A stretch of DNA of 49,229 nt, from assembly GCA_050292445.1 (NCBI GenBank), contig JBNKLQ010000002.1, forward strand, positions 1-49,229, in the 5' to 3' direction. Below, one piece after another: positions 18,171 through 27,581 of this stretch. Both the position numbers and the translations under genes were made by a program. Each line of letters begins with the position of its first letter. Position 1 is the stretch's first letter. Below the pieces are notes generated by a model. That model had not been told where the DNA came from. It was given only the letters and a program-made list of their open reading frames with translations, and searched no databases. The stretch comes from Leptofilum sp050292445. GTDB lineage: Bacteria > Chloroflexota > Anaerolineae > Promineifilales > Promineifilaceae.

Positions 18171-18206
18171 GCGGTAGACCTTCACAAAATACCGATAACC
18201 GATTAC
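18153..18206. repeat. Inverted repeat GTAATCGGT / ACCGATTAC
   Basis: Perfect 9-bp arms (18153-18161, 18198-18206) with a 36-bp spacer lie 30 bp before the HMG-CoA synthase start. The region is built from short iterations of TCGGTAAT and its complement; similar iterations occur in frame at 29786-29822. Related arms occur at 24782 and 28592. Confidence 0.55.
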
Positions 18207-18236
18207 TGATAACGGATTACCGAAAACGAGGTAAAG

Positions 18237-19313
<1,077 letters not shown>

Positions 19314-19315
19314 TT

Positions 19316-20473
19316 ATGAATGACGTATCAATCATTGGCCTGGGCCAAACAGAAGTAAAAGAGATGTGGGACACCTCCATTCGCCATCTGGCATGGTACG
19401 CCATTGAGGCGGCCTTGGATGATGCCCATATCAGTAAAGTAGACGCCCTGTTTGTGGGCAACATGGCGGCCGGGCAGCTAAGCAACCAGATGCACTTAGG
19501 TGCACTCGTCGCCGATTTTGCCGGGATGCGCGGCATTGAAGCGGTAACCGTGGAAGCAGCTGATGCCTCCGGCGGTGCCGCTTTGCGCCAAGGCATTCTG
19601 GCTGTCAAGAGCGGACTAGTGGAAACAGCACTGGTCGTTGGTGTGGAAAAGATGACAGATCAGGTGGGCAGTTCGGCAACGGCCGTTCTCGCCAGTTCCC
19701 TCGATGCCGATTACGAAGCGATTCACGGACTTACTGTAGCAGGCATGGGCGCGCTATTGATGCGCCGCTACATGCATGAATACGGGGTTGCTGTCGATGA
19801 TTTTGCCAATTTCAGCGTCAACGCCCACGCCAATGGGGCCAGCAATCCGCTAGCCATGTTCCGTAACCGGCTCAAAGCTGAGCGATTCGGCAGTGCTCCC
19901 CAGGTAGCCACACCTGTCAGCCTATTTGATATGGCCCCAAGCGGCGATGGTGCTGCGGCGGTCATCATTACAAGCCATGAGCGGGCGCAAGACATGGTGC
20001 CCCAGCCAGTACGCATTGCTGGCTCTGCCCTGGCCACCGACACCCTAGCGCTGCACGACCGCAAAAATATGCTGCACCTGCACGCCGCCGAGCTGAGCGC
20101 GCAAAAGGCGATGCAGGCTGCCAGCGTCAGCCACGAGGACATTGATTTATTTGAACTGCATGATTCCTTTACGGTGATGGCGGCGCTGGCGCTGGAAGCC
20201 GCTGGCTTTGCTACACCGGGCGAAGGGTGGCAGCTAGCACGAGATGAGGAGATTGGTCGAAACGGCCGTATCCCCATCAGCACCTTTGGGGGTCTCAAAG
20301 CACGCGGGAATCCCGGCGGCGCAACGGGCATGTATCAGATTGTGGAAGTCGCCCGGCAGCTGCGCGGACAAGCGGGAGACAATCAAATTGCCGATGCCAA
20401 AATAGGCATGGCGCAAAATTTGGGTGGGAGTGGGGCAACGGCCGTTACCCACGTTTTACGGATTGATAGTTAA
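19316..20473 (+). CDS. Thiolase-family protein lacking catalytic residues
   Basis: A 385-residue protein of the archaeal acetyl-CoA acetyltransferase / SCP2-thiolase type, aligned over its whole length (VSIIGLGQTEVKEMWD at the start, MAQNLGGSGATAV at the end). In active relatives the nucleophile lies in EAACASGG; here it reads EAADASGG, Asp83. The HDCF motif reads HDSF (Ser284), with His282 kept. The GHPVGATG motif reads GNPGGATG (Asn332). The Claisen condensation chemistry should therefore be absent or altered. By position between HMG-CoA synthase and DUF35 it may be a structural member of the channelling complex. Assignment to the family is secure; function is open. Confidence 0.9.
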   Translation: MNDVSIIGLGQTEVKEMWDTSIRHLAWYAIEAALDDAHISKVDALFVGNMAAGQLSNQMHLGALVADFAGMRGIEAVTVEAADASGGAALRQGILAVKSGLVETALVVGVEKMTDQVGSSATAVLASSLDADYEAIHGLTVAGMGALLMRRYMHEYGVAVDDFANFSVNAHANGASNPLAMFRNRLKAERFGSAPQVATPVSLFDMAPSGDGAAAVIITSHERAQDMVPQPVRIAGSALATDTLALHDRKNMLHLHAAELSAQKAMQAASVSHEDIDLFELHDSFTVMAALALEAAGFATPGEGWQLARDEEIGRNGRIPISTFGGLKARGNPGGATGMYQIVEVARQLRGQAGDNQIADAKIGMAQNLGGSGATAVTHVLRIDS

Positions 20474-20502
20474 CATAAGTTAGCAAAACAGTTTGCTCTG
20501 AT

Positions 20503-20533
20503 AGCTTTTGACAGTATTTTCCCTTGGTTGACA
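20503..20533 (+). promoter_or_regulatory. Shared motif and tandem TTGACAGT before the DUF35 gene
   Basis: AGCTTTTGACAGTATTTTCCC (20503-20523) repeats the motif found before the HMG-CoA reductase gene, and TTGACAGT occurs twice, 20 bp apart (20508, 20528). The 165-bp gap suggests that the DUF35 gene has its own promoter, but no clear -10 is placed. Confidence 0.35.
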
Positions 20534-20638
20534 GTGAATGAGAGACGTTTTGCAGATAATAGTCTGTGACAAACGGCGCAAATTGGATGAAAGATACGGC
20601 CGTTTATAAACCTTGATCTTTTACGGGGAGAAAAAATA

Positions 20639-21040
20639 ATGGAAGTTTCACGCCATTGGCGATTACAAGAACAGCGATACAAATTAGTTGGAGAGACCTG
20701 CGACAGCTGCGGGGTCAAACTTTTCCCGCCACGCGATGTTTGCCTGGAATGCAAAGCCCCCGCTTACGAACTCTACACCTTCACCGGCCTGGGTGAAATC
20801 TATTCTTTCACCACCATTTACGATGCCCCGGCTGGTTTTGAGCACAACGCACCCTATACCGTGGCCCTTGTCAAACTAGAAGAAGGCCCTATCGTCACCG
20901 CCCAGCTCACCGACATAGACGAAAACGACCTCAGCATTGGGATGCCTGTAGAGATGGTCACCCGCAAGCTTCGCACCGACGGTCCAGAAGGCATGATTGT
21001 CTATGGATATAAATTCCGCCCGGCCGTTTTAGCCAATTAA
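20639..21040 (+). CDS. DUF35 zinc-ribbon/OB-fold acyl-CoA-binding protein
   Basis: A 133-residue two-domain protein. The N-terminal rubredoxin-like zinc ribbon has four cysteines (Cys21, Cys24, Cys35, Cys38; spacing CX2C-X10-CX2C). An OB fold from about residue 50 follows (GLGEIYSFTTIYDAPAGF). In archaea such a protein bridges acetoacetyl-CoA thiolase and HMG-CoA synthase and holds the shared CoA. Here it ends the same gene set after a 165-bp gap. The start ATG 20639 is preceded by acggggag. Confidence 0.92.
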   Translation: MEVSRHWRLQEQRYKLVGETCDSCGVKLFPPRDVCLECKAPAYELYTFTGLGEIYSFTTIYDAPAGFEHNAPYTVALVKLEEGPIVTAQLTDIDENDLSIGMPVEMVTRKLRTDGPEGMIVYGYKFRPAVLAN

Positions 21041-21062
21041 TTAGACCAAAACAGAATTATTG

Positions 21063-21098
21063 AAAGGCTGGCACCTTAGTTGGTGCCAGCCTTTTTTG
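21063..21098 (+). terminator. Intrinsic terminator after the mevalonate cluster
   Basis: A perfect 13-bp stem (21063-21075 with 21082-21094), 6-nt loop, is followed by a T-run (21092-21097). It is a clear rho-independent terminator 22 bp after the DUF35 stop. Confidence 0.92.
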
Positions 21099-21274
21099 TT
21101 TGCATCCATTAAGCAGCAAAGCCACGATCGTTATAGGCACCGTGGCTGTTCACGAGTTATACTTTAGGCTACCTCTAGCTAATGTATTGACGGCATAGGG
21201 CTTGACCGTTTTTAATTTTTGAGTTTTGGTAAACTGTCAAGCCTTGGGGTTCCTTTCCTGAACAAAAGTTATTT

Positions 21275-22756
21275 GTGAACGAACCCTTAGCGTTGCAGAG
21301 ATGGAGAAAATCCTTGACCAACCCTCCCGATTATTCCCGCAAATGGTTTGTGCTGGCCGCCGTCGGTATGGGCATCTTTTTGACAACTATTGATGGCACG
21401 ATTGTCAATGTAGCATTGCCGACGCTGGTCCGTGAACTGAATACTGACTTTGCCACCGTACAGTGGGTGGTTTTGGGTTACCTACTCACTCTGTCCACTC
21501 TGCTGCTAAGCATGGGCCGCCTGGGCGATATGGTCGGCAAGAAGCCGATCTACATGACCGGCTTTGTGCTCTTTACGCTCAGCTCTATGTTGTGTGGCCT
21601 CTCGCCCACTGTTTACTGGCTGATCGGGTTTCGCGTGCTGCAAGCGATTGGCGCAGCGATGACGCAAGCCCTGGGCACCGCCATCATCACTGAGGCTTTT
21701 CCCGATTCTGAGCGCGGCAAGGCGTTGGGTGCTGCTGGGACTTTGGTCTCTATTGGTATCGTCTTAGGCCCAACGCTGGGCGGTTTATTGATTGAGTCGC
21801 TCTCGTGGCATTGGGTCTTTCTGGTTAATTTGCCTGTAGGCATCATCGGCGTATGGATGGTTATACGCAACGTGCCCAATTTACAGCCAATTGGTGAGCA
21901 GCGTTTTGATTACGCGGGTGCGACCGTTCTTTTTATTGGCCTGCTTACTTTGCTGCTAGGCTTGACATTGGGTCAGCAATGGGGTTTTGGCGACCAGCGT
22001 GTTTGGCTCATGCTGGCCGGAGCGCTACTGTTGATAGGCTTATTCATTGGCATTGAGGCACGCGTAGAGCAACCAATGATTGATTTGCAACTCTTTCGCA
22101 GCCAGCTCTTTTCTATCAACTTAATCACGGGACTGGCAGTCTTTATTGCCGTAGCTGGCGTTTTTATCTTGCTGCCGTTTTATTTGGAAGGGGTGTTGGG
22201 GTATGGGCCGCGAAATGTTGGCTTGCTGGTTGCGGCCGTTCCTATTTTGCTCGGCGTTACGGCACCTATCTCCGGGTCGCTGTCTGATCGGTACGGTACG
22301 CGGCTAATCGCCTCGATTGGTCTGGCGGTGTTGGCAGGCGGTTATGCGGCCATGAGCCGCTTCACAGCTGAGACAAACCTGACTTACTATCTCATTGCCG
22401 TGCTGCCGTTTGGGGCGGGCATGGGCATCTTTCAATCGCCTAACAACAGCGCTGTGATGGGTGCCGTACCGCGCAGCAAGCTGGGCATTGCCTCTGGCTT
22501 GCTGGCCATTACGCGGACGCTGGGCCAGACAACAGGCATCGCTGTGTTGGGGGCGTTTTGGGCGGCCCGGGTAATGGCTTATGCGGGTGAAGTCGTGGCC
22601 GGTGGGGTCACGGCAGCTTCCATTCCAGCGCAAGTGGCCGGTTTGCAAGACACGTTTACCGTCATTGCAGCATTCATTGGGCTGGCTTTTTTGCTAAGCT
22701 TATATGCTCTGTGGCAGGAAAAAGAAGCAAAGCGTAGAAATCGGATCGAATTGTGA
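21275..22756 (+). CDS. MFS transporter, DHA2 (EmrB/QacA) family
   Basis: A 493-residue integral membrane protein with 14 predicted helices. The beginning is typical of the DHA2 drug:H+ antiporters: FLTTIDGTIVNVALPTL at about 35-51 (motif D1) and GRLGDMVGKKPIYM (motif A) near 82-95. Proline/glycine-rich motif C appears near GIVLGPTLGG. Predicted to export drugs or metabolites using the proton gradient. Start GTG 21275 is tentative, as no strong RBS precedes it. It stands alone between the mevalonate terminator and the RRM gene, and nothing reveals its substrate. Confidence 0.9.
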   Translation: MNEPLALQRWRKSLTNPPDYSRKWFVLAAVGMGIFLTTIDGTIVNVALPTLVRELNTDFATVQWVVLGYLLTLSTLLLSMGRLGDMVGKKPIYMTGFVLFTLSSMLCGLSPTVYWLIGFRVLQAIGAAMTQALGTAIITEAFPDSERGKALGAAGTLVSIGIVLGPTLGGLLIESLSWHWVFLVNLPVGIIGVWMVIRNVPNLQPIGEQRFDYAGATVLFIGLLTLLLGLTLGQQWGFGDQRVWLMLAGALLLIGLFIGIEARVEQPMIDLQLFRSQLFSINLITGLAVFIAVAGVFILLPFYLEGVLGYGPRNVGLLVAAVPILLGVTAPISGSLSDRYGTRLIASIGLAVLAGGYAAMSRFTAETNLTYYLIAVLPFGAGMGIFQSPNNSAVMGAVPRSKLGIASGLLAITRTLGQTTGIAVLGAFWAARVMAYAGEVVAGGVTAASIPAQVAGLQDTFTVIAAFIGLAFLLSLYALWQEKEAKRRNRIEL

Positions 22757-22893
22757 GTGATTGCCTCGAACATTGTCATTCATTGGACTTAATCAGAAAC
22801 CAAGTTATGATGTCATACTGTTATTTATACCCATGTTGGTAAAGTCACGTCTTGTTGTGCCCCCCAATTTGGAAAAGTTCTGGAGAAAATTAA

Positions 22894-23220
22894 TTGTCTA
22901 AGAAACTGTATGTTGGAAATTTATCGTTTGAGGCCACCGAAGAACAAGTTCGTGATCTCTTTACTCCTTATGGCACAATCGAATCAATTAGTATGATTAC
23001 TGACCGTTCAAGCGGCCAGTTTCGTGGGTTCTGCTTCGTGGAAATGGAAACAAGTGCAGCCAATGCGGCAATCTCTGCTTTGGACAGCCACGATCTAGAT
23101 GGGCGAACGCTTAAAGTTAATGAAGCCAAACCGCGTGAAGATCGCAGCGGTGGGCGGCGTGACGGCGGAGGTTCCCGTGGAAGAGATAACAATCGTGGCG
23201 GTTACGGCCGTTCCCGTTAA
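22894..23220 (+). CDS. RRM-domain RNA-binding protein (Rbp type)
   Basis: A single RNA recognition motif (about residues 3-80) with RNP2 LYVGNL (4-9) and RNP1 RGFCFVEM, followed by a Gly/Arg-rich tail of about 25 residues (RSGGRRDGGGSRGRDNN). This is the layout of the bacterial Rbp proteins known from cyanobacteria and others, often linked to cold response or RNA folding. The start is TTG 22894 with tggaga upstream. An ACGGCCGT octamer lies in its last codons and two more follow the stop. Confidence 0.93.
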   Translation: MSKKLYVGNLSFEATEEQVRDLFTPYGTIESISMITDRSSGQFRGFCFVEMETSAANAAISALDSHDLDGRTLKVNEAKPREDRSGGRRDGGGSRGRDNNRGGYGRSR

Positions 23221-23263
23221 CATTCCTCTGTAAGGTAAGGCGTTGATAACGCACAATTGAATG

Positions 23264-23309
23264 CTGAAACGGCCGTTTTGGAACCAGGTGTGTCCGAGAC
23301 GGCCGTTTT
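23264..23309 (+). terminator. Twin ACGGCCGT palindromes with T-runs, possible terminator
   Basis: Two copies of AACGGCCGTTTT / GACGGCCGTTTTTT stand 31 bp apart right after the RRM gene, each followed by T. Each could fold into a small hairpin, and the second has a run of six T. A terminator made of this genome's iterated octamer is inference. Confidence 0.4.
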
Positions 23310-23362
23310 TTAGAAAAACAGAACAATAGCCAACCATCTGGCATGCGATGAAGGCGGATTTG

Positions 23363-23608
23363 ATGGTTTTAAAATTTGATGCGTGGCTTTTAGAGCAACA
23401 AGATCGAAAAGATTTAATCGGCGATCTGGCTCGTTCCCTGGCCACACGTGAGGCCAATCAATACCCCCCAAAACGTAAAGCAGATGAACACAAAAGCTGG
23501 GCCGATATTATCATCCGCTCCAATGAACCAGCCCATATTGCTATTTTTAACGATGCTTGGCAAGAATACCTAACTGCTAAACAAGCCTCTGATGATCCCC
23601 TTACTTAA
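23363..23608 (+). CDS. YozE/SAM-like small protein
   Basis: An 81-residue protein with the pattern FDAWLLEQQDRKDLIGDLARSL. This resembles the YozE SAM-like fold (FYEWLLEQ..R.D.IGDLA), followed by a charged linker and a second helix-rich part. Function unknown. AAGGCGG 5 nt before ATG 23363 decides for this start; ATG 23348 in the same frame has no RBS. Confidence 0.75.
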   Translation: MVLKFDAWLLEQQDRKDLIGDLARSLATREANQYPPKRKADEHKSWADIIIRSNEPAHIAIFNDAWQEYLTAKQASDDPLT

Positions 23609-23793
23609 CAAAATCGAGTAGCTGACTGCCTGTGGACTGCGGCTGCAAACGTTCATTCTCTACCATCCCACATTTACCTTTTTTTAAACAAGACAAATTA
23701 TTTCAAAGTAGTGGTATTTGTCACCATGAACGGGAATTGCAGGGACCATTAATGAGTTCCTGCATTTCCGACAGAACGTAAAGGAAAAGAACG

Positions 23794-24186
23794 ATGCAGT
23801 CCAATATTACAAATATTCGCCAAAGATGGAACAAGATCAGGTTGAACAAATCAGCTGCCTTCTGGCTAGCAGTTGGGGTCATTATTCTCACTATTTATCT
23901 TGGCTTTGCCAGAGGGGGATGGGTAACACAATCAACTGCCCAACAAATGGCAGAAACAGCCTCAGATGAAGCCGTCGTCGCTCGTTTGGCTCCGATCTGT
24001 ATTAATCAGTCAAATCAAGACCCTCAACAAGCCCAAAAACTTGGGGAGTTAACCGAGTTTAGCAGTTCCCTGCAGCGCGCCAAATTTGTGTCAGAGCAAG
24101 GCTGGGCCACGATACCAGGGGAAGCAACTCCGGATGACAAGGTTGCCGCTGAATGTGCCCGGCAACTACTGCTTACTATTGAATAA
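23794..24186 (+). CDS. Hypothetical membrane-anchored protein
   Basis: 130 residues with a basic N-terminus, one membrane helix at about 24-42 (AAFWLAVGVIILTIYLGFA) and an outside domain rich in Ala and Gln. Two Cys (in APICINQS and AAECARQL) lie in the outer part and could pair. I recognise no family. AAAGGAAAAG lies before ATG 23794. It opens a group of three small genes in the same direction. Confidence 0.75.
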   Translation: MQSNITNIRQRWNKIRLNKSAAFWLAVGVIILTIYLGFARGGWVTQSTAQQMAETASDEAVVARLAPICINQSNQDPQQAQKLGELTEFSSSLQRAKFVSEQGWATIPGEATPDDKVAAECARQLLLTIE

Positions 24187-24260
24187 TCGGCAAACTATCG
24201 TGTACTGTTGTTATTCGTGAAGAATTGGAAACGGCCGTTCTTAATTTGAAGGGAGATAAA

Positions 24261-24395
24261 ATGAAACAAGAAGAAAAACCTCAGGAACAAAATCCTAAAA
24301 ACCGCACCACCCACAAAACAAAAGAAGATTTCATGCGTTGGTGGCGAGAGCAAGATGCACGCAAAAAAAAGGAAGCAAAAAACAATAACGAATAA
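24261..24395 (+). CDS. Small charged protein, 44 residues
   Basis: An ORF of 45 codons, MKQEEKPQEQNPKNRTTHK onwards, with GGGAGA placed 4 nt before the ATG. About half the residues are Lys, Glu, Gln, Arg or Asn; the middle reads DFMRWWREQDARKKK. It has no relatives I recognise. The good RBS and the position between two small genes in the same direction support translation. Confidence 0.55.
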   Translation: MKQEEKPQEQNPKNRTTHKTKEDFMRWWREQDARKKKEAKNNNE

Positions 24396-24519
24396 ACGCC
24401 GGTAGTGCAGCCACAATGCACAAATGATAATTGAATAAAAAGTTGGCGTGTTTGTCGTTATAACGGTAAGATCGAAGCTACGTAGTTGAAATTAAAGAAA
24501 GAAAGGAAGTAGCAAACTC

Positions 24520-24720
24520 ATGGCAAAAGATCGCGCCAGCCGTCGGGCTCGTTTGCGTCAGCAAATAGCCGACGACAAAATTGCAGCAGATAACAAACGA
24601 AATGGCAACAGTACCTTCTCCCAGGAATACGCCTACGTCCTCAAAGACTTACGACGCGTGTTTATTCTGGCCGGCTTCATGTTTGTACTCTTAATTTTCC
24701 TCAATATCATCTTGCAATAA
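24520..24720 (+). CDS. Small tail-anchored membrane protein, 66 residues
   Basis: Basic N-terminal half (MAKDRASRRARLRQQIADDK) and a single C-terminal membrane helix at about 46-65 (VFILAGFMFVLLIFLNIIL). GAAAGGAAG stands upstream of ATG 24520. The family is unknown to me; the layout suggests a peripheral cytoplasmic part held to the membrane. Confidence 0.75.
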   Translation: MAKDRASRRARLRQQIADDKIAADNKRNGNSTFSQEYAYVLKDLRRVFILAGFMFVLLIFLNIILQ

Positions 24721-24737
24721 TGTGCGTTTACCGCACA
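24721..24737 (+). repeat. Small hairpin after the tail-anchored protein
   Basis: TGTGCG-tttac-CGCACA directly follows the stop codon. The stem is short and no T-run follows, so its effect is uncertain. Confidence 0.35.
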
Positions 24738-24781
24738 AAGTTCTTGAATGAAAATACTTGCATTTGGTGCGGTTTACGCAA

Positions 24782-24834
24782 GTAATCGGCCCAATCGCCT
24801 TAGTTTCTTTTCAGCAAAACCTTTTGCCGATTAC
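24782..24834. repeat. Inverted repeat GTAATCGGC / GCCGATTAC
   Basis: Perfect 9-bp arms (24782-24790, 24826-24834) with a 35-bp spacer, 32 bp before the next gene. The copy at 28592-28641 before rplT has the terminal pair changed on both sides (ATAATCGGC / GCCGATTAT), which keeps pairing. Confidence 0.6.
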
Positions 24835-24866
24835 AAAAATGCGGATTGATTTCTGTGACGTAGGTT

Positions 24867-27383
24867 ATGCCATCGTCTAAACAAGATAAAATTCGTGTGC
24901 CTGCCAGATGGGCAACTTTTTTAGAAAATTTCGGGCCAATATTATTTTATGTGGTCCTGGTCACACTCTTTACCTGGCCTTTGCTTACCCAATTAGGCAC
25001 ACATATTCCAGGCACAGAAAGTGATGCTTTTGTCCATTTGTGGGTTTTCAACTGGTTTGGGCAAGCCTTAGAAAGTGGCACAAATCCTCTTTACACAAAC
25101 CGGCTGTTTTTTCCAGTCGGTGTTTCCCTACTAAATCACAATGTTGCCTGGTTTAATATTGCTGCCTGGTTTTTGATAAAACCGTTCATTGGGCTGGCCC
25201 CGGCTTATACGCTCACGCTTCTTCTTTTACTGGCATTTAATGGGTATGCACTATACCTTTTTGTCAAAGATATTACGCAATCTCAGCGGGCTTCTTTGCT
25301 AGCTGGCGTCATTGGCACAACCTGGCCTTTCATTACAACCCAACTCCATCATCCCAACCTCATTATTATTGGTTTTATTCCGTTAACAATGCGCCATTTA
25401 CGGCGATTTATCCTGGACAAAAAAAGGCGAGATCTGGTCGCTACGGCCGTTTTCATCTGTCTACTAGGCAGCGTTCGGGTACAACTATTGTTAATCGGCT
25501 TGTTGCTGATTGGCCTTTACGCTTTCTATCTCCTGTGGCAAACAAAGCAGTTGACCAGCAAGAAACTATGGCAGCAATTTGGGGTAGCGGCTGTATTTAC
25601 GGCCGTTGGCCTTTCCCCATTTATTTTATCAATCCTCTGGTACCAACTCACACGGGACAATCCAGGCGATTTGTTTGCCCAAGACCTTTATTTTGAATTT
25701 ACCGATTTAGCCCATTACCTGCAACCCAGTCCTTTCCATCCGCTTTGGGGTGAGGCAATCAAGCAGCTAAATTCGGTGCCATTTCATGTCCCATTTTTGG
25801 GCTATACCGTTGTCTTCCTGGCTTTGATCGCCTTGTTCACAAAACAACGATCCACCATCTTTTGGTGGGGCTCAGCGCTCTTTTTCATGTTCTTAGCCTT
25901 AGGTCCCGTGCTGGAAGTTGGGGGGCATCGCCTGTTCACCATGCCACACATTTGGCTCTTTGAGCATATCATCACGCCTATTTTGCGGGCACCAAATCGC
26001 TTTAATGTCTTGCTGCCAGTCCCTTTTGCCATTTTGGCCGCCCAGGGATATGGCTGGCTGGAAACTCGGTTACAAAAACAATGGTACAAGCTTGGCATTT
26101 GGGCGCTGCTGATTGGCTTCATTTGGTTTGAATTTGCGATGATACCATTTCCAGGATTGCCTCTTTCTGTGCCTAACTGGTACAAAACGATAGGGCAAGA
26201 TCCAGAAATGTACGGTTTAGTAGAAGTGCCAATGGATTTGCAACATGAGGAGATATACATGCTTTACCAAATCACACATGGTAAAGCGATGGTTGAGGGG
26301 AATGTCGCTCGCCCGCCTCGGGAGGCGTATTCATTCATCAGAGAAACACCTTTACTGCACCATTTAGATCGGGTAAATCCAAATCTGCCTCCAGACCAGG
26401 ATATGAATGTTTCAGCACAACTAGAATTGCTCGCTTCCACTGATATTCGCTACATCGTATTGCATCGGCCGTTTTTAACAGAAGCCGAAATGAAAACGTG
26501 GCAAGAATGGTTTTTGCTACCACCTTATTATGAAGATGAGCAGGTTGTGGTTTACCAATCGGACACAGCACATTTTGCAGAGGCATTTGCCGATAAACCA
26601 ACGGTAAGCGAGCATTTGGTCTTAGGCAGTGCGAAAGCAATACCGGCTCAAACGACACAGTTAGGGTGGGTTCAGATTCAGACGCAATGGTTTGTTTCTG
26701 ACGGTTTTTCAGAATCAGAAAATGAGATTTGTCTTGCTTTCATTGACAGCGAGATGAATGTGCAGCAAACAAGCTGCGGATATGACGTTATTGATTCCAC
26801 AGAAGGGGGCAAGCTTGACGTCGGTTTGCTTCAGCGAACTTATCAGTTGCAGGTTGGTCCAACGTTAGCTGATGGACCTTATCAAGTTGTATTTTATCAA
26901 CCGACACAAGAGGCTAATGTGAGCGAACGAGGTGTAACGGCCGTTTCCCTAACTGTTGAGCCATTTCCTCGCACCTTTGCCCCACCGACGCCCACCACGC
27001 CCGTTGATATTACCTTTGGCGATGAGCTGGCCCTGGTTGGGTATGATTTGGGCCAAACAGCAGCTTCGCTCGACCTCACCCTTTATTGGCACGCCTTACA
27101 AAAACCAATGCATTCTTACAAAATGTTTGTCCATGTCATCGATGAGGCATCTGGCACTGTTGTGGCCCAGCAAGATTATGTGCCGCAGAATTGGCAATAT
27201 CCAACCAATTTTTGGCTGGCAAACGAGTACGTTACCGATCAACTTGCGCTTGATTTAACGGCCGTACCTGCAGGTAATTACTTGGTACAGGTGGGAATTT
27301 ACCAACCCGAAACGGGAAATCGTCTGACCACAACGCCTGCTTTTCCAGATGATTCAGTTCAATTATCTACGATTGCTCACTGA
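24867..27383 (+). CDS. Large membrane protein, glycosyltransferase-39-like, with C-terminal beta module
   Basis: An 838-residue protein with about 10-12 membrane helices in the first 430 residues and a soluble C-terminal half. After the first helix, the outside loop reads HIPGTESDAFVHLWVFNW; an acidic residue there is typical of GT-C enzymes using lipid-linked sugars. The C-terminal module from about 720 (GDELALVGYDLGQTAASLDLTLYWHA to GNYLVQVGIYQPETG) recurs in the three membrane proteins downstream. No donor or acceptor can be named. A YfhO-like or purely structural role is an alternative. Confidence 0.75.
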   Translation: MPSSKQDKIRVPARWATFLENFGPILFYVVLVTLFTWPLLTQLGTHIPGTESDAFVHLWVFNWFGQALESGTNPLYTNRLFFPVGVSLLNHNVAWFNIAAWFLIKPFIGLAPAYTLTLLLLLAFNGYALYLFVKDITQSQRASLLAGVIGTTWPFITTQLHHPNLIIIGFIPLTMRHLRRFILDKKRRDLVATAVFICLLGSVRVQLLLIGLLLIGLYAFYLLWQTKQLTSKKLWQQFGVAAVFTAVGLSPFILSILWYQLTRDNPGDLFAQDLYFEFTDLAHYLQPSPFHPLWGEAIKQLNSVPFHVPFLGYTVVFLALIALFTKQRSTIFWWGSALFFMFLALGPVLEVGGHRLFTMPHIWLFEHIITPILRAPNRFNVLLPVPFAILAAQGYGWLETRLQKQWYKLGIWALLIGFIWFEFAMIPFPGLPLSVPNWYKTIGQDPEMYGLVEVPMDLQHEEIYMLYQITHGKAMVEGNVARPPREAYSFIRETPLLHHLDRVNPNLPPDQDMNVSAQLELLASTDIRYIVLHRPFLTEAEMKTWQEWFLLPPYYEDEQVVVYQSDTAHFAEAFADKPTVSEHLVLGSAKAIPAQTTQLGWVQIQTQWFVSDGFSESENEICLAFIDSEMNVQQTSCGYDVIDSTEGGKLDVGLLQRTYQLQVGPTLADGPYQVVFYQPTQEANVSERGVTAVSLTVEPFPRTFAPPTPTTPVDITFGDELALVGYDLGQTAASLDLTLYWHALQKPMHSYKMFVHVIDEASGTVVAQQDYVPQNWQYPTNFWLANEYVTDQLALDLTAVPAGNYLVQVGIYQPETGNRLTTTPAFPDDSVQLSTIAH

Positions 27384-27475
27384 AATGGTGTTCAGCACCC
27401 TATTTTATGAGAAGGCAGGAAACGGCCGTTTACGCTCTGCCACTTATCAATCAGGAGAAAATCAGCTTAAATTGT

Positions 27476-27533
27476 TTGACGCCCCCAGACCATTGTGATA
27501 TGATTTTTGTTGAGATCCGGTCTTCTGACCGGA
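27476..27533 (+). promoter_or_regulatory. infC promoter and 5' leader hairpin
   Basis: TTGACG (27476-27481), 17 bp, TATGAT (27499-27504) put the transcript start near 27511. The RNA would begin with a hairpin TCCGGTC-ttct-GACCGGA (27516-27533) and a U-rich stretch, about 70 nt before the infC start. Confidence 0.75.
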
Positions 27534-27581
27534 CTATTTGTTTCTTTAATTGCACACTTTAATAACTGGAGAACATTAGCT

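Noticed and set aside
21117..21146. Weak hairpin AGCCACG...CGTGGCT after the mevalonate terminator
   Set aside because: Only 7 bp with a long loop and no T-run; not strong enough to name as a feature.
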